DNA of 64,000 nucleotides from Actinomycetota bacterium (GTDB lineage Bacteria; Actinomycetota; Actinomycetes; Streptosporangiales; Streptosporangiaceae): positions 18,592-82,591 of the forward strand of contig JAJPIV010000112.1 of assembly GCA_021324595.1 (NCBI GenBank), in the 5' to 3' direction. A model generated the notes under the pieces. The model ran no database searches. It saw only the letters and a list, made by a program, of their open reading frames with translations, and was not told the DNA's origin. Every line of letters begins with the position of its first letter. Positions within the stretch are counted from its first letter, which is position 1. Position numbers and translations under genes: made by a program. This document shows, piece after piece, positions 17,965-27,600 of the stretch.

Positions 17965-18160
17965 AACCTGCTGGCCTGCTTCGCGGCGGTGCCCGATCCC
18001 CGGGATCCGCGGGAGATCAGGCATCCCGGTGGCATATCCCCTCGCCGGGCCGGGCTGGCTGCCCGCCATCGCCGTCGACGGCAAGGCCATGCGCAGCGCG
18101 GCCGGCCAGGACGGCCTGATCCGGTACCTGCTGGCCGCCGTCACCCACGTCATCACCGCC
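17965..18160 (+). pseudogene. ISAs1-family transposase remnant
   Basis: 17965-18040 encodes NLLACFAAVPDPRDPREIRH, the characteristic N-terminal segment of ISAs1-type transposases. From 18059, in a different frame, comes LPAIAVDGKAMRSAAG, then LIRYLLAAVTHV, matching the region around the first catalytic Asp (VDGK). Most of the protein between and after these blocks is gone. It is a deletion- and frameshift-damaged relic. Confidence 0.65.
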
Positions 18161-18218
18161 GCGCCGGCCGCACCGTCAAGGTCCACGCCACGCTGATCTG
18201 CGAGAAGCTGCTCGCGCA

Positions 18219-18377
18219 CACGTCTTCACGTCTACGTGCAACACGAAGAAGCCCTGGGAGGAACTGGACGCCCTGGACTGGGAGAGCGTCCCGGTCCAGG
18301 TCACCGGCGCCGCGCTTCTGCCGCTCCCGGGTCCGGGGCAGGAGCCATCCCGGTGGAAGATCAGCCACGAAGCATGA
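18219..18377 (+). pseudogene. Unrecognised coding fragment abutting drmC
   Basis: An open stretch reads HVFTSTCNTKKPWEELDA, LDWESVPVQVTGAALLPL, PGPGQEP and SRWKISHEA, then TGA at 18375-18377. Codon use is GC3-rich and the sequence looks like genuine protein, but no start is visible and I do not recognise the family. The stop is directly next to the drmC stop (18378). It is probably the 3' end of a gene broken by the ISAs1-like element or by arrival of the defence genes. Confidence 0.35.
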
Positions 18378-19130
18378 TCAGAGCCGCCGTAGCTGGCCGA
18401 GTGACCAGAGCGCATGGACGTGGTCGCGGATGGCCCGGGGCTGCGGGCCGCCGCGGATGAGGATGCCGCATTCGAGGTTGGCCTCCATGGCCCGGCTGGT
18501 CAGGTTGGCGCTGGTGACCAGGGCGATCTCGTCGTCCACGACAATGGCCTTCGCGTGCAGCGACGCGCCCGGGGGCCGCCGGCCGGCGGGCCAGGACAGC
18601 CGGGTCGCGGGGATGCCTGGGAACGGGAGGTCCGGGCCGTGGTAGCCGGGATTGTCCGCGTGCCGTTCGGCGACCAGCACGATCTCGACACGGCGGCGCG
18701 CCGCACCGGCAAGCGCCTCCTCCAGCGCGGGTTCGGCCTGGGTCGCGTAGCTGACCAGCAGGATCTCGTGGCGGGCCGCGCTGACCAGCCCGGTCACGGT
18801 GGCGGCGGTGAGCCGGCTCGTGGAGATCCCGGACTCCGGCCCGGTCCAGACCACGTCCAGGGACTGGCGGGCACGGGCCCGGCGGACCGCGGCGGCCGCG
18901 CCCAGCAACGCCCCCGCCGCGAAGGCGGGCACCTGGCCGCCGAGCTGTGCGATCACCTGATCGCAGGCATCGCGGACCGGGCCAGGGGCTTGCGCGCGCA
19001 GGGCATGCACGGCGCCGGCCCCGCTGGCCGCCGCGGCGGCGAGCCGGAGCACGTCAGCCTCGGGCAGCCGTTCGGCGATCCGGCTGGCCCAGTCCACGTC
19101 GGAGGGCCGGGCGGCGTGCCGCGCGGTCAT
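18378..19130 (-). CDS. drmC: DISARM protein DrmC, phospholipase D-like
   Basis: 250 residues. A helical N-terminal half is followed by a PLD-family domain with one HKD motif: SLHAKAIVVDDEIALVTSAN (His-x-Lys-x4-Asp then Ser-Ala-Asn), continuing LTSRAMEANLECGILI. In DISARM this PLD-like subunit is the conserved third core protein (A, B, C). ATG at 19130 overlaps the drmB stop. Last gene of the operon, transcribed after drmB. The size and the single HKD motif are normal for DrmC. Confidence 0.88.
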   Translation of the reverse strand: MTARHAARPSDVDWASRIAERLPEADVLRLAAAAASGAGAVHALRAQAPGPVRDACDQVIAQLGGQVPAFAAGALLGAAAAVRRARARQSLDVVWTGPESGISTSRLTAATVTGLVSAARHEILLVSYATQAEPALEEALAGAARRRVEIVLVAERHADNPGYHGPDLPFPGIPATRLSWPAGRRPPGASLHAKAIVVDDEIALVTSANLTSRAMEANLECGILIRGGPQPRAIRDHVHALWSLGQLRRL

Positions 19131-20983
19131 CGCGGGAACGCCAGGCCGTCACCGGTGAGGTCCACCAGCACGGCCCGGTCCAGCCAGCGGTTGTTGTTCT
19201 CGCAACTGGTCTCGGAGGCGAACAGGCAGGCGTGGCAGGCGGCGGCGTGCAGGTCGGCGGAGGGGTCGATCGGCACGTGCTCGGCGCACAGCGGGTCGGA
19301 CGAGCAGCACTCGCCGTCCTGGAAGGCCTGGTCCAGCAGCCGCCGGAGGTAGCGTGGCTGGCCGAGGGCGACCAGGCCGCCGAGGGTGCCCTCGCTGTCA
19401 CTGGCGGCGGTAGACAGCAGCACCCCGGCGGTGGGCGCCTGGGGCGTGCCGATGTAGAGGCGCTCGCGGATGCTGGCGGAGGAGTACCCGCATTCCAGTG
19501 CGACCTGGCGGATCAGCATGTGGCTGAGGGTGTGGATCAGCGTGAGCCGCGCGACCGGGAAGGCGCCCGGTGCCGCCCGGCCCCGGTCGTGGCGCCAGCG
19601 GCGGAACGCCTCCTCCAGCGCCACGATCCGCTCGTGGCCGGCGACGCGGGCTGCCCACCGGGCTACCTCACTCTCCCGCAGCTCCAGGAAGATGCCCTCG
19701 CCCCGCTGCTCCACGGCGGGCACCCAGGTCGGGGCCGCGCGGGCGAGCGGGACCCGCTGGACCGGCTGCAGATCGTCGCGGTCGGGGGCGGCGAGCCGGG
19801 TGAACCCGGCCAGTGCGCGGACCTCGCGCAGCCGGGACACCAGCACCACCTGGTCGAGCAGCCGGTCGTAGCCCTTGGGGGTGGGGGTGGGGACGGCGCG
19901 GAAGTCTGGGTCCTGCCGGTCGGTGGTGGGCCGCGACAGCAGCCGCCATTCGGCATCGAGCAGCCCGGCCGGGGCCGCGGCGGCCGGGCCGCCGGCGGCC
20001 CGGAGCTTCTCGATGCACGCCCACACCTCCTCGATCGGGGTCCCGCGCAGGCCGCGCAGCGCGTCCATCCCGTCGATGATCGCCTGGGCGACGCCGGGAT
20101 CGTGCTGGGCGCCGAGGATCTCCCAGTGCGCGCTCACCTGGTCCTCGACGCTTTGGCCCTGCGGCAGGTGCAGGGCGCTGGCGGTGACGCTGAACCACAG
20201 GTTGCTGGCGCCGAGCACGATCAGGTGCAGCGGTTTCCCGCAGGGGCTGAACCGCTGCAGGTGCGGGTGGCGGCCGCGGCAGGCGGGCAGCTTCTCCCAG
20301 CCGTCCCGGCCGGCCGCGTCCTGGATGTTGCGGGACGCGCCGCATTCGGTGCAGCGCACCGTGACCCGCGGTCCCAGCGTGCTGGCGGCATCCCGCATCG
20401 TGAGCTGCGGGCCGTCGCACGGCCCGGCGGCCTGCGCGTGGACGTACTCGACGTAGGGGAAGTCGTCCAGGTGCCCGGCCTCGCACACGACCAGGAACCG
20501 GGCCGGGACGCAGGCGCGCCTGTTGGCGTTGCGGGTGGTGGCCTGCCGCGGGCAGCGGGCGTGGACGAACTTGGCCAGGTCGGGGCGGCGGCCGAAGCGG
20601 TGGACGAGTTCGAACTGGCCGGGCGGGTCGAGGGGGCCGAGCCGGTGGCAGCGGGGGCAGCGCACCCAGCGCGGGAACGGGGTCACCGGCACCCCGGTCC
20701 GGCTCCACGGGTCGTCGCGTTCGGCGGGATCCCAGGGTGCGCTGCGCAGCGCCCGGACCTGGTCCCCGAGTACCTCACGGATCCTGGCCAGCAGCCGGGG
20801 CTCGTCGATGGTGTCCTGCCGTTCCGGGCTCCACGCGTCAAGGCCGCGCACGATCACGCTCATCGACGGCAGGTCGATCACCGAGCCCACCCCGAACGTG
20901 GTGATGAGCTGGCTCGGCCGGGCCTGGCCGATCCTGGTCGGATCCCGGCGCGGGCCCGCGGCCGCGCCGCCGGCCAGCCTCAC
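19127..20983 (-). CDS. drmB: DISARM protein DrmB (DUF1998)
   Basis: 618 residues. It opens with RIGQARPSQLITTFGVGSVI, a start typical of DrmB. Zinc-finger-like cysteines occur in VRCPRCHRLG and VRCTECGAS. The C-terminal DUF1998 part has LIHTLSHMLIRQVALECGY and a cysteine cluster (ECCSSDPLCAEH, then ACHACLFASETSCENNNRW). DrmB forms a complex with the helicase DrmA on DNA. GTG at 20983 overlaps the drmA stop (GTGA), with a G-rich ribosome site inside drmA. Confidence 0.92.
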   Translation of the reverse strand: MRLAGGAAAGPRRDPTRIGQARPSQLITTFGVGSVIDLPSMSVIVRGLDAWSPERQDTIDEPRLLARIREVLGDQVRALRSAPWDPAERDDPWSRTGVPVTPFPRWVRCPRCHRLGPLDPPGQFELVHRFGRRPDLAKFVHARCPRQATTRNANRRACVPARFLVVCEAGHLDDFPYVEYVHAQAAGPCDGPQLTMRDAASTLGPRVTVRCTECGASRNIQDAAGRDGWEKLPACRGRHPHLQRFSPCGKPLHLIVLGASNLWFSVTASALHLPQGQSVEDQVSAHWEILGAQHDPGVAQAIIDGMDALRGLRGTPIEEVWACIEKLRAAGGPAAAAPAGLLDAEWRLLSRPTTDRQDPDFRAVPTPTPKGYDRLLDQVVLVSRLREVRALAGFTRLAAPDRDDLQPVQRVPLARAAPTWVPAVEQRGEGIFLELRESEVARWAARVAGHERIVALEEAFRRWRHDRGRAAPGAFPVARLTLIHTLSHMLIRQVALECGYSSASIRERLYIGTPQAPTAGVLLSTAASDSEGTLGGLVALGQPRYLRRLLDQAFQDGECCSSDPLCAEHVPIDPSADLHAAACHACLFASETSCENNNRWLDRAVLVDLTGDGLAFPR

Positions 20984-23900
20984 CGCGGCCCCCCCTGCCC
21001 GCCGGGCGCGCCCGCGGCCCCGGCGGCGCCACCGGTGCCAGAGCCACCTCCAGCGCGCGCCGCCCGGCCGCGCCGTCCCCCGCCCGCGCCCGGTGCGCGC
21101 TCGTAACTCCAGGACGGGGCGTCCGCCAGGCTCCGGTCGGGCCGGTCGAGCTGGAGGGTGATCTCCGCCTCGACCTCCCGCAGGCTGTTCGGCACCGACC
21201 ACAGGCCCCACGGCCCCGCGTCCGGGTCACGGAGCAGCCCGGTCACGTCCGCCGCCTCCTGGTAGCCGAGCCTGCCCGTGGCGACGGTCTTGCGCAGGCC
21301 ATGCCAGCTATCGAGCCGGTGCTGAAGCTGCTGGCGGGCCGCCAGCGCCTGCCCGGTGTCGTGGGTCACCTGTTCGGCGCGGTGCTGCACCCCGTCCAGC
21401 AGCCCGGTGACCGCGGGCCCGGTGAGCGGGATGGTGTGCGCGGCGGTGTTGGGCAGCGCGGCCGTCCCCGAGTGCCGCATCGCCGTCACCAGCACCCCGG
21501 TCAGGCCACGGTCCAGCGCCCGGTCGCTGAACGGGGTCGTGGTGAGCCCCTCGATCCGCAGCCCGAACGTCGCGTGGCCGTACCCGAACGACTCCAGGTG
21601 CGCCAGGTCACGCGGCCGGCTCCACTGGTAGATGGTGACCACCAGGCCGGGCCGGCGCCGGTCCCGGCCGATCCGGGAGGTGACCTGGATGTACTCGGCG
21701 GTGTTCTTCGGCTGCCCGGTCACCACCATGAGCCCCAGCCGCGGCACGTCCACGCCAACCTGCAGCATGCTGGTGGCCAGCAGCACGTCCAGCGGCTGCG
21801 GCCGGTCCCGCTCCCTGGCCGCGGCGGGGTCGGCGCGGAACCGTTCCAGCGCCGCGGTGGAATCGAACTCCGGGTCGAACGGGCGTTCCAGGCCGGCCAG
21901 CGTGCCCGCGATCTGGCTGCTGGGCATCCGGCTGGTCAGCTCGCTCACCACCGGGCGGCGCCGCCGGGTGCGGACCTGCTGGCTGGCCAGCCGGTCGGCG
22001 ACGTCGTCGTCCATCAGCCGGCGCATCCCGGCGAGCTCCCGGGTGGAGGTGAAGTAGTCGACCACCGTCATGTACGGGTCGGCGGCCTCGCCGCAGCGGT
22101 CCAGCAGGTACTGGGCGTGCTCCATCAGGGCCGCGACCACCCGGATCTCCACCGACTTCAGCCGCTCGCCCGGCGCCAGCACGCCACGGTACCGCCGCCC
22201 GGGGCTGCCCGGCCCCGGCCGGACCATCCGGGAGAAGAACGTGTCCCCGGCGTCGAGCACCTGCGGCGGGAACACCGCCAGCCCCCGGGCGAACACCTGC
22301 CCCACCTGGTCCCGGGCCCGCCGCACCGTGGCGGTCGAGGCCACCAGGACCGGCCGGACCACCTGGCCGTTCACCGGCCACGTGCACAGCCGGTCGATGG
22401 CGGTCTCGTACAGGCCGACCATCGACCCGAGCGCGTCGCTGATCAGGTGCAGCTCGTCCTGGATGATCAGGTCCGGCGGGCGCAGCCGCATCGCCGGCAC
22501 CGGCACCGCCGCGGGCAGGCCGCCGGCCGCCGGGTGCCGTGTCCGGCAGAACGACTCGAACTCCGGGTTCTGCCAGCCATGACGCGGGCATTCGCTGGCG
22601 ACCAGGCCGAACACCGGGGCGGTGGCGGCCCGCCATGGCAACTGGGCGAGCTTGTCCACGGTGGCGATGATCAGCGCGGGCGTGAGCCGGTAGATCTCCT
22701 CGTCCACGGTCAGCACCGGCAGCCCCTCGCCGGGGGAGCGCCGCGGGGTGAACAGGCAGTTGCCTTCCGGGTCGCTGCAATACAGCAGCACCCGCCGCCG
22801 CAGGTCGTGGGTGACCAGGTCCCGGCTGCCCGACAGCGGCGACCCGCACCAGGGGCACGCGGCCAGTTGCAGCGGCCCCCCCAGCGACTGCTCCGCCTGC
22901 CGTGCCTCGGTCACCTGCCGGTAGGCGTCCTCGTAGCTGTTGGGCGTGACGCTCGCGCCGACCCACAGGCCCACCCGGAACGGGGTGGTCCCCCACCGGC
23001 GGTCCCCGGCGTCCAGCCGCTCGCGGCGCAGCGACTCGCACGCGCACACCAGCGCGGCGGCCCGCTGGAACTGCTGGGCGGTCAGCAGCCGCAGCGTGTA
23101 CCGCATCAGCACCGCCACGCCCCGGCTCCCGTCCCGGGCATCCGCTCCCTCGCCGACCGTGCCCTGCAGGCGGCGGATCGCGAACGTGTAGGCGGTCAGC
23201 CCCAGGTACGCCTCGGTCTTGCCGCCGCCGGTGGGGAAGAACAGCAACTGCACCTGCGCGTCCTGCGCGCCGCGCCGGGCGTCGGGGTGGGCGGGGTCGG
23301 TGAGCCCCGGCAGGCACAGCAGCACGAACGCGAGCTGGAACGGCCGCCAGGACCGGTACTCGGCCCGGTCGAACCGGCGCAGCAGCCCGGTGACATCCGC
23401 GGCCGGGTCGGCGAGGCGGGCGCGCACCACTTCGCTGCGCACCCGCTGCAAGGCCATCGCCTGGTTGGCGAACCGGAACGCCTCCCGCGCGATCCCGTCG
23501 TCGCGCAGCAGGTCGATCGCCCGGTCCAGCCGGCCGACCACCGCCCGCGCGGTGGCCAGGGCCTGCTCCCCGGCCGGGGCGTACCGCGCCACCTCCGGGT
23601 CGCTGCCCATCCGGCTCTCTTGCTCCTCCAGCCAGGCCCGGTACCCGGCGGCCAGCGGGCGCAGCGCCCGCTCCAGCTCGTCACGGGCCAGCTCCGGGCT
23701 ACCCAGCCGGGCCATGTCCAGCACCACGCCGGGCACGCTGCCCGGCTCCACCAGCGGGACCTCCGCCGCCGGGAAACACGTGGTGGTCAGCCGCCAGGCC
23801 CGGGCCTCCCCGTCGCGGACCTCGGCGTCCACCGCGCACTGGCGGCCGTGCGCGTACTCGCGGTGGGCGCGGTGCAGCAGCGCCAGGTGCAGCAGCTCAT

Positions 23901-24651
23901 CGTCGTAGCTGCTGGGCGGGTTGCCCAGCTCCGGGTCGTTGTGCCCGACGAAGATTGCGCTGCGGCCATCGGCCGCGGTCACCGTCAGCCGCGCCTGGTA
24001 CACCCGCGCCGTGTCCGGCAGCGAGGTGACCGGCCGCTGGGCGTTCACCAAGGCCAGCTCCACCACCCGCCGCCGGCCCCGGTGCCGCACGGTGTAGCGG
24101 ACCACCACCCCCTCCTGCCGGGGGTCCGGTACCAGGCCGCCGGAGCCCTCGGCATCGAGCGGCACCGTCACCGGTCCCCCGGCCGGGCGGCGCTTCCACA
24201 CCGTCCGCGGCCGGCCCTGCTCGGTCTCGTGGACCTCCGAGGGCACCCGCTCGTACCGGCCCCACTCCGCGCTCACCGCCACGGCGCCCACATCCCCGGG
24301 CACGGTGAACGACAGGCCGATCGCCGAGGCGGCCAGGCTCCCGGCGCGGACCGCCGCCTCGCTCTCCACGTCGGTGTCGCCGGCGTCGGCTGCCGCGGCG
24401 ACCTCGCGCTCCACCAGCGCCGGATCGTCTCCCGTGCCCGCTGCATCGGCCGTCGCCGGGTCGACCGGCGCGTCCCGGGGGACCAGGCGCCCCAGCAGGT
24501 ACCGCTCCGCCGGCGACGTGCCCGGCGGCAGTTCCTCCTCTGGCCCATCCCAGGGGCCCAGCAGGTCCCGCTCCAGCCGGTCCTCCAGCTCCGCGCGCAC
24601 CTCCAACGAGGTGACCGGCCCGTCCGGGCGCCCGGCGCCCGCCTCGGTCAC
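20980..24651 (-). CDS. drmA: DISARM helicase DrmA
   Basis: 1223 residues. Walker A FFPTGGGKTEAYLG lies near residue 470; a DEAH-like motif DLIIQDELHLISDALG near 732; a Cys pair CPWCGSPLSG between them; and helicase C motifs LATSMLQVGVDVPRLGLMVV and YIQVTSRIGRDRRRPG. That combination marks DrmA, the core DISARM helicase. A Gly/Arg/Ala-rich tail ends the protein. GTG at 24651 overlaps the drmMI stop and has GGAGGAG upstream; the longer upstream frame lies within drmMI and is rejected. It partners with DrmB. Confidence 0.92.
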   Translation of the reverse strand: MTEAGAGRPDGPVTSLEVRAELEDRLERDLLGPWDGPEEELPPGTSPAERYLLGRLVPRDAPVDPATADAAGTGDDPALVEREVAAAADAGDTDVESEAAVRAGSLAASAIGLSFTVPGDVGAVAVSAEWGRYERVPSEVHETEQGRPRTVWKRRPAGGPVTVPLDAEGSGGLVPDPRQEGVVVRYTVRHRGRRRVVELALVNAQRPVTSLPDTARVYQARLTVTAADGRSAIFVGHNDPELGNPPSSYDDELLHLALLHRAHREYAHGRQCAVDAEVRDGEARAWRLTTTCFPAAEVPLVEPGSVPGVVLDMARLGSPELARDELERALRPLAAGYRAWLEEQESRMGSDPEVARYAPAGEQALATARAVVGRLDRAIDLLRDDGIAREAFRFANQAMALQRVRSEVVRARLADPAADVTGLLRRFDRAEYRSWRPFQLAFVLLCLPGLTDPAHPDARRGAQDAQVQLLFFPTGGGKTEAYLGLTAYTFAIRRLQGTVGEGADARDGSRGVAVLMRYTLRLLTAQQFQRAAALVCACESLRRERLDAGDRRWGTTPFRVGLWVGASVTPNSYEDAYRQVTEARQAEQSLGGPLQLAACPWCGSPLSGSRDLVTHDLRRRVLLYCSDPEGNCLFTPRRSPGEGLPVLTVDEEIYRLTPALIIATVDKLAQLPWRAATAPVFGLVASECPRHGWQNPEFESFCRTRHPAAGGLPAAVPVPAMRLRPPDLIIQDELHLISDALGSMVGLYETAIDRLCTWPVNGQVVRPVLVASTATVRRARDQVGQVFARGLAVFPPQVLDAGDTFFSRMVRPGPGSPGRRYRGVLAPGERLKSVEIRVVAALMEHAQYLLDRCGEAADPYMTVVDYFTSTRELAGMRRLMDDDVADRLASQQVRTRRRRPVVSELTSRMPSSQIAGTLAGLERPFDPEFDSTAALERFRADPAAARERDRPQPLDVLLATSMLQVGVDVPRLGLMVVTGQPKNTAEYIQVTSRIGRDRRRPGLVVTIYQWSRPRDLAHLESFGYGHATFGLRIEGLTTTPFSDRALDRGLTGVLVTAMRHSGTAALPNTAAHTIPLTGPAVTGLLDGVQHRAEQVTHDTGQALAARQQLQHRLDSWHGLRKTVATGRLGYQEAADVTGLLRDPDAGPWGLWSVPNSLREVEAEITLQLDRPDRSLADAPSWSYERAPGAGGGRRGRAARAGGGSGTGGAAGAAGAPGGQGGPR

Positions 24652-27600
24652 GGGTTCTCCTCCCGCCACCGCCGCAGGTTCTCCTCCAGCAGCCGGTCCA
24701 GCAACTCGAACCGGGCCTCCGCGCTCACCGTCCACCGCACCCCGATCTTCGTCGGGTGGTGCCCGATCTTCAGGTCCAGGTCCGCCCACCCGTACGCCCG
24801 CAGCACCGCCTCGTCGACCGCCACGTGAATGTCCCGAAGTTCCTGAACGCCAGCATCGTGGCAATCGGGATCGTGCACCTGGTTGTACGTCGTGGTCAGC
24901 CCCCACCACCGCCCCAGCATCACCTCCCGCCGCACCCGGTCCAGCTCCTCCCCCAGCTCATGCAGTTCCGCCGTCGGCTGCGGCCTCGGCAGCGTCAGGA
25001 AGACATCTGAGGGTGAGTAATTGATAGAAGTCCCAAGCGTCGAGGTGTAACGGATAGTCCAGGCAATGTGCGCGCTGGATGCCAACACCGCAAGCTGGTC
25101 GAGAGCGTCGGTCGCGAAGATGACCACTTTCTCCGAGTACACGGGTCCGGTTGGTACGCACACCGGTGCCAGCGAGCTGGACACCCGGGCGATCGCCAGC
25201 ACGTGATCGAGCCCCTGGATCGCCTCTTCAAGTCCTTGACGGTTCTGCCAGAACTTCCACCATTCATAGACCATTCGCGGATACTTGGCCACGTTCTTTC
25301 GTTGCCGCTCTGGGCGTACCTTGCGTTCCACAATCGCCAAGACGTCCGGATACTTTTGACAGCGTTCGAGCGACCATTCTTGGAAGTTGATGACCCACCG
25401 GCTGGCCGAGCAGTCCGGCCGCTGGTTGAGGTCCCTGCCGATCACATACGGCTGGAGCACGTCGGCGTTGCGCGGGTCGCGGGCGATCAGCTCCCGCGCC
25501 TGCTCGGGCGCCAGGACAAACCCCGTGCCGAGCACATAGGAGCCGATGAACGCGATACCGTCGTTCTCGCGCAGCCGTCTGGGGCGTTCCCGGACCCGCC
25601 CGTACGGCTGGAGGTCGGGGCCGATGGCAGGGACTGCCTCGCCGTCCAGCCAGTGCGCGGCCGCCTTAGCGAGAGGTGCCCGGCTGGCCCAGGTCTCCAC
25701 GATCTGCAGGCTCGCGCTCGCGGTCGGCCACGGATGCGGGGACCGCCCGGCGCGGATGGCCAGCCCGCGGCCGGCCGCCTGAACCAGGCCGACTTCCAGG
25801 GTGTCTCCCTCGATGAGGGTGTTGACCGTGACGAAGCCAAGCTGGCCGCGCGCGGACAGCAGGCGCTGCGCGCGGAGCACGAACCGGGCCGCCAGATCGG
25901 CGCTACCACGAACGGTGTTGCCGTCCCAGCGCTGGAGCCATCCGAGGTAGTCGTCACCCAGCGTGCCGGATATCTTCTTGCCCCCTAGAAATGGCGGGTT
26001 ACCGATGATGGCGTCGAAGCCTGGCTGCGGGGTGTCGGCGAACACCTCGGGGAAGGCCAGCGGCCAGTGCACGGCCGTTCGTTCCGCAGTGCCTTCCGGG
26101 CGCCCGGCTTGCAGCAGCTCACCGGCCCAGTCCCGGAGGCTGCCCGTGCCGTCGGCCATGGCGTTGGCGACCCGTACCTCCAGGCCCAGGAACGCGGCGT
26201 CGGACTTCTTCCCCTTCTGCCCGGCGCAGGCCAGGCCGGCCGCGGTGATAGCGTCGGCGACCGCAGCCAGGGTGCCCGACAGGCCGTTGGCCTCGGTGAG
26301 CAGCCGGGCCTTGTGCTCCACGTCGCGGATCGTGGTCACCGGGGTGGCGGTGATCCGCCGCCGCAGGCCCGCGGCGCGCAGCAGCAGGGTGCGCCAGCCG
26401 GAGGTGAAGTCCAGCGTCCCGGCGTGCAGGCGGCGCCCGGCGGCCGGGTCCATGTGCAGCTCCTCAAGCTGGTCCAGGCTGGTGAGGCCGAGCAGGCTGT
26501 CGCCGCTGACCAGCCGGTCGTCGAGGAACCCGAACGGGCGCTCGCGGTCCATGGTGATCAGCCAGAGCGACAGCTTGGCCATCTCGACCGCGAGCGGGTT
26601 GATGTCCACCCCGTACAGGCAGTGCTCGGCGACCTGGCGGCGGGCTTCCAGCAGCACCTGCTCGGCCTCGGCGTCCGCCCCGGCCCGGTAACTGTCCTGG
26701 TGCAGCCGGGCGGCGAGGGCGTCGGCGCGGCCTTCGGCGCGCCAGGCTTCGACCAGCCGGTAGGCGAGGTAGCGGCAGGCGGCGACCAGGAACGCGCCGG
26801 AGCCCATGGCGATGTCGGCGACGCGGAGCTGGAGGATCTCGGGGGAGGGCCGGAGCTGCCAGGCGGACTCGTCGGCGGTGTCGAGCGGGCCGGGCCGGTA
26901 GACCAGCGGCTCCAGCGCCCCGGCCGCGACCTCCTCGGCCAGCGAGCGGGGCGTGTAGTGGGTGCCGGTGGCGGCGCGGCGGCTGGAGCGGGACACGTAC
27001 CTGCCACCGGGCAGCGTGATCGCGGGCAGGCCGCGCTCGTCGTAGCGCAGCACCCCGGCCAGCGGTGCGATCGCTGCGGCCAGCCCCGGGTCGGCGCCGG
27101 TGACCCGGGCGATGGCGGCGCGCTGGTCGGCCGTGGCGCCGCCGGCGAGCCGGGCCTTCACCGTGGCGGCAGGCCAGCCGGTGCGCTCGGCCAGCCAGGT
27201 GACCAGCGTCCCGTCGTCTTGGCGGGCTGCCGCCTCCGCCAGGCTGGCCTCGCTGTCGTGCTTGATCTTGCGCGGCCACCGGGCGGGCCGGTGCAGGCCG
27301 AGCACGACCTCGCCGGCGGTGCGGATTTCCAGTTCGAGCAGGCCCTCGTAGACGTAGCCGATCTGTTCCACGTCCAGGGCGCGGAAGCTGAGCCGCCTCC
27401 GCTCCCCGCCGATCTGCACGTACTGGACGGCGCGCAGCATCCGCAGCACCGTCCGGTCGTCCACCGCGGGCGGCCGCGCCGCGGCGGCGGGCTCACCTGG
27501 CCGATGGCCCTCCAGCCACGGGTACCGGCCGGGGTCGAACAGGCCGCCGCCGTAGGCGGGCAGCCGCAGGTCCTCGTGCGCCACCCCGGCGTGGACGGCC

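Noticed and set aside
21301..24828. A 1175-codon open frame on the plus strand opposite drmA
   Set aside because: Product is Pro/Arg/His/Gln-rich with no domain and lies antisense to a helicase with clear motifs; such long shadows are a by-product of extreme GC3.
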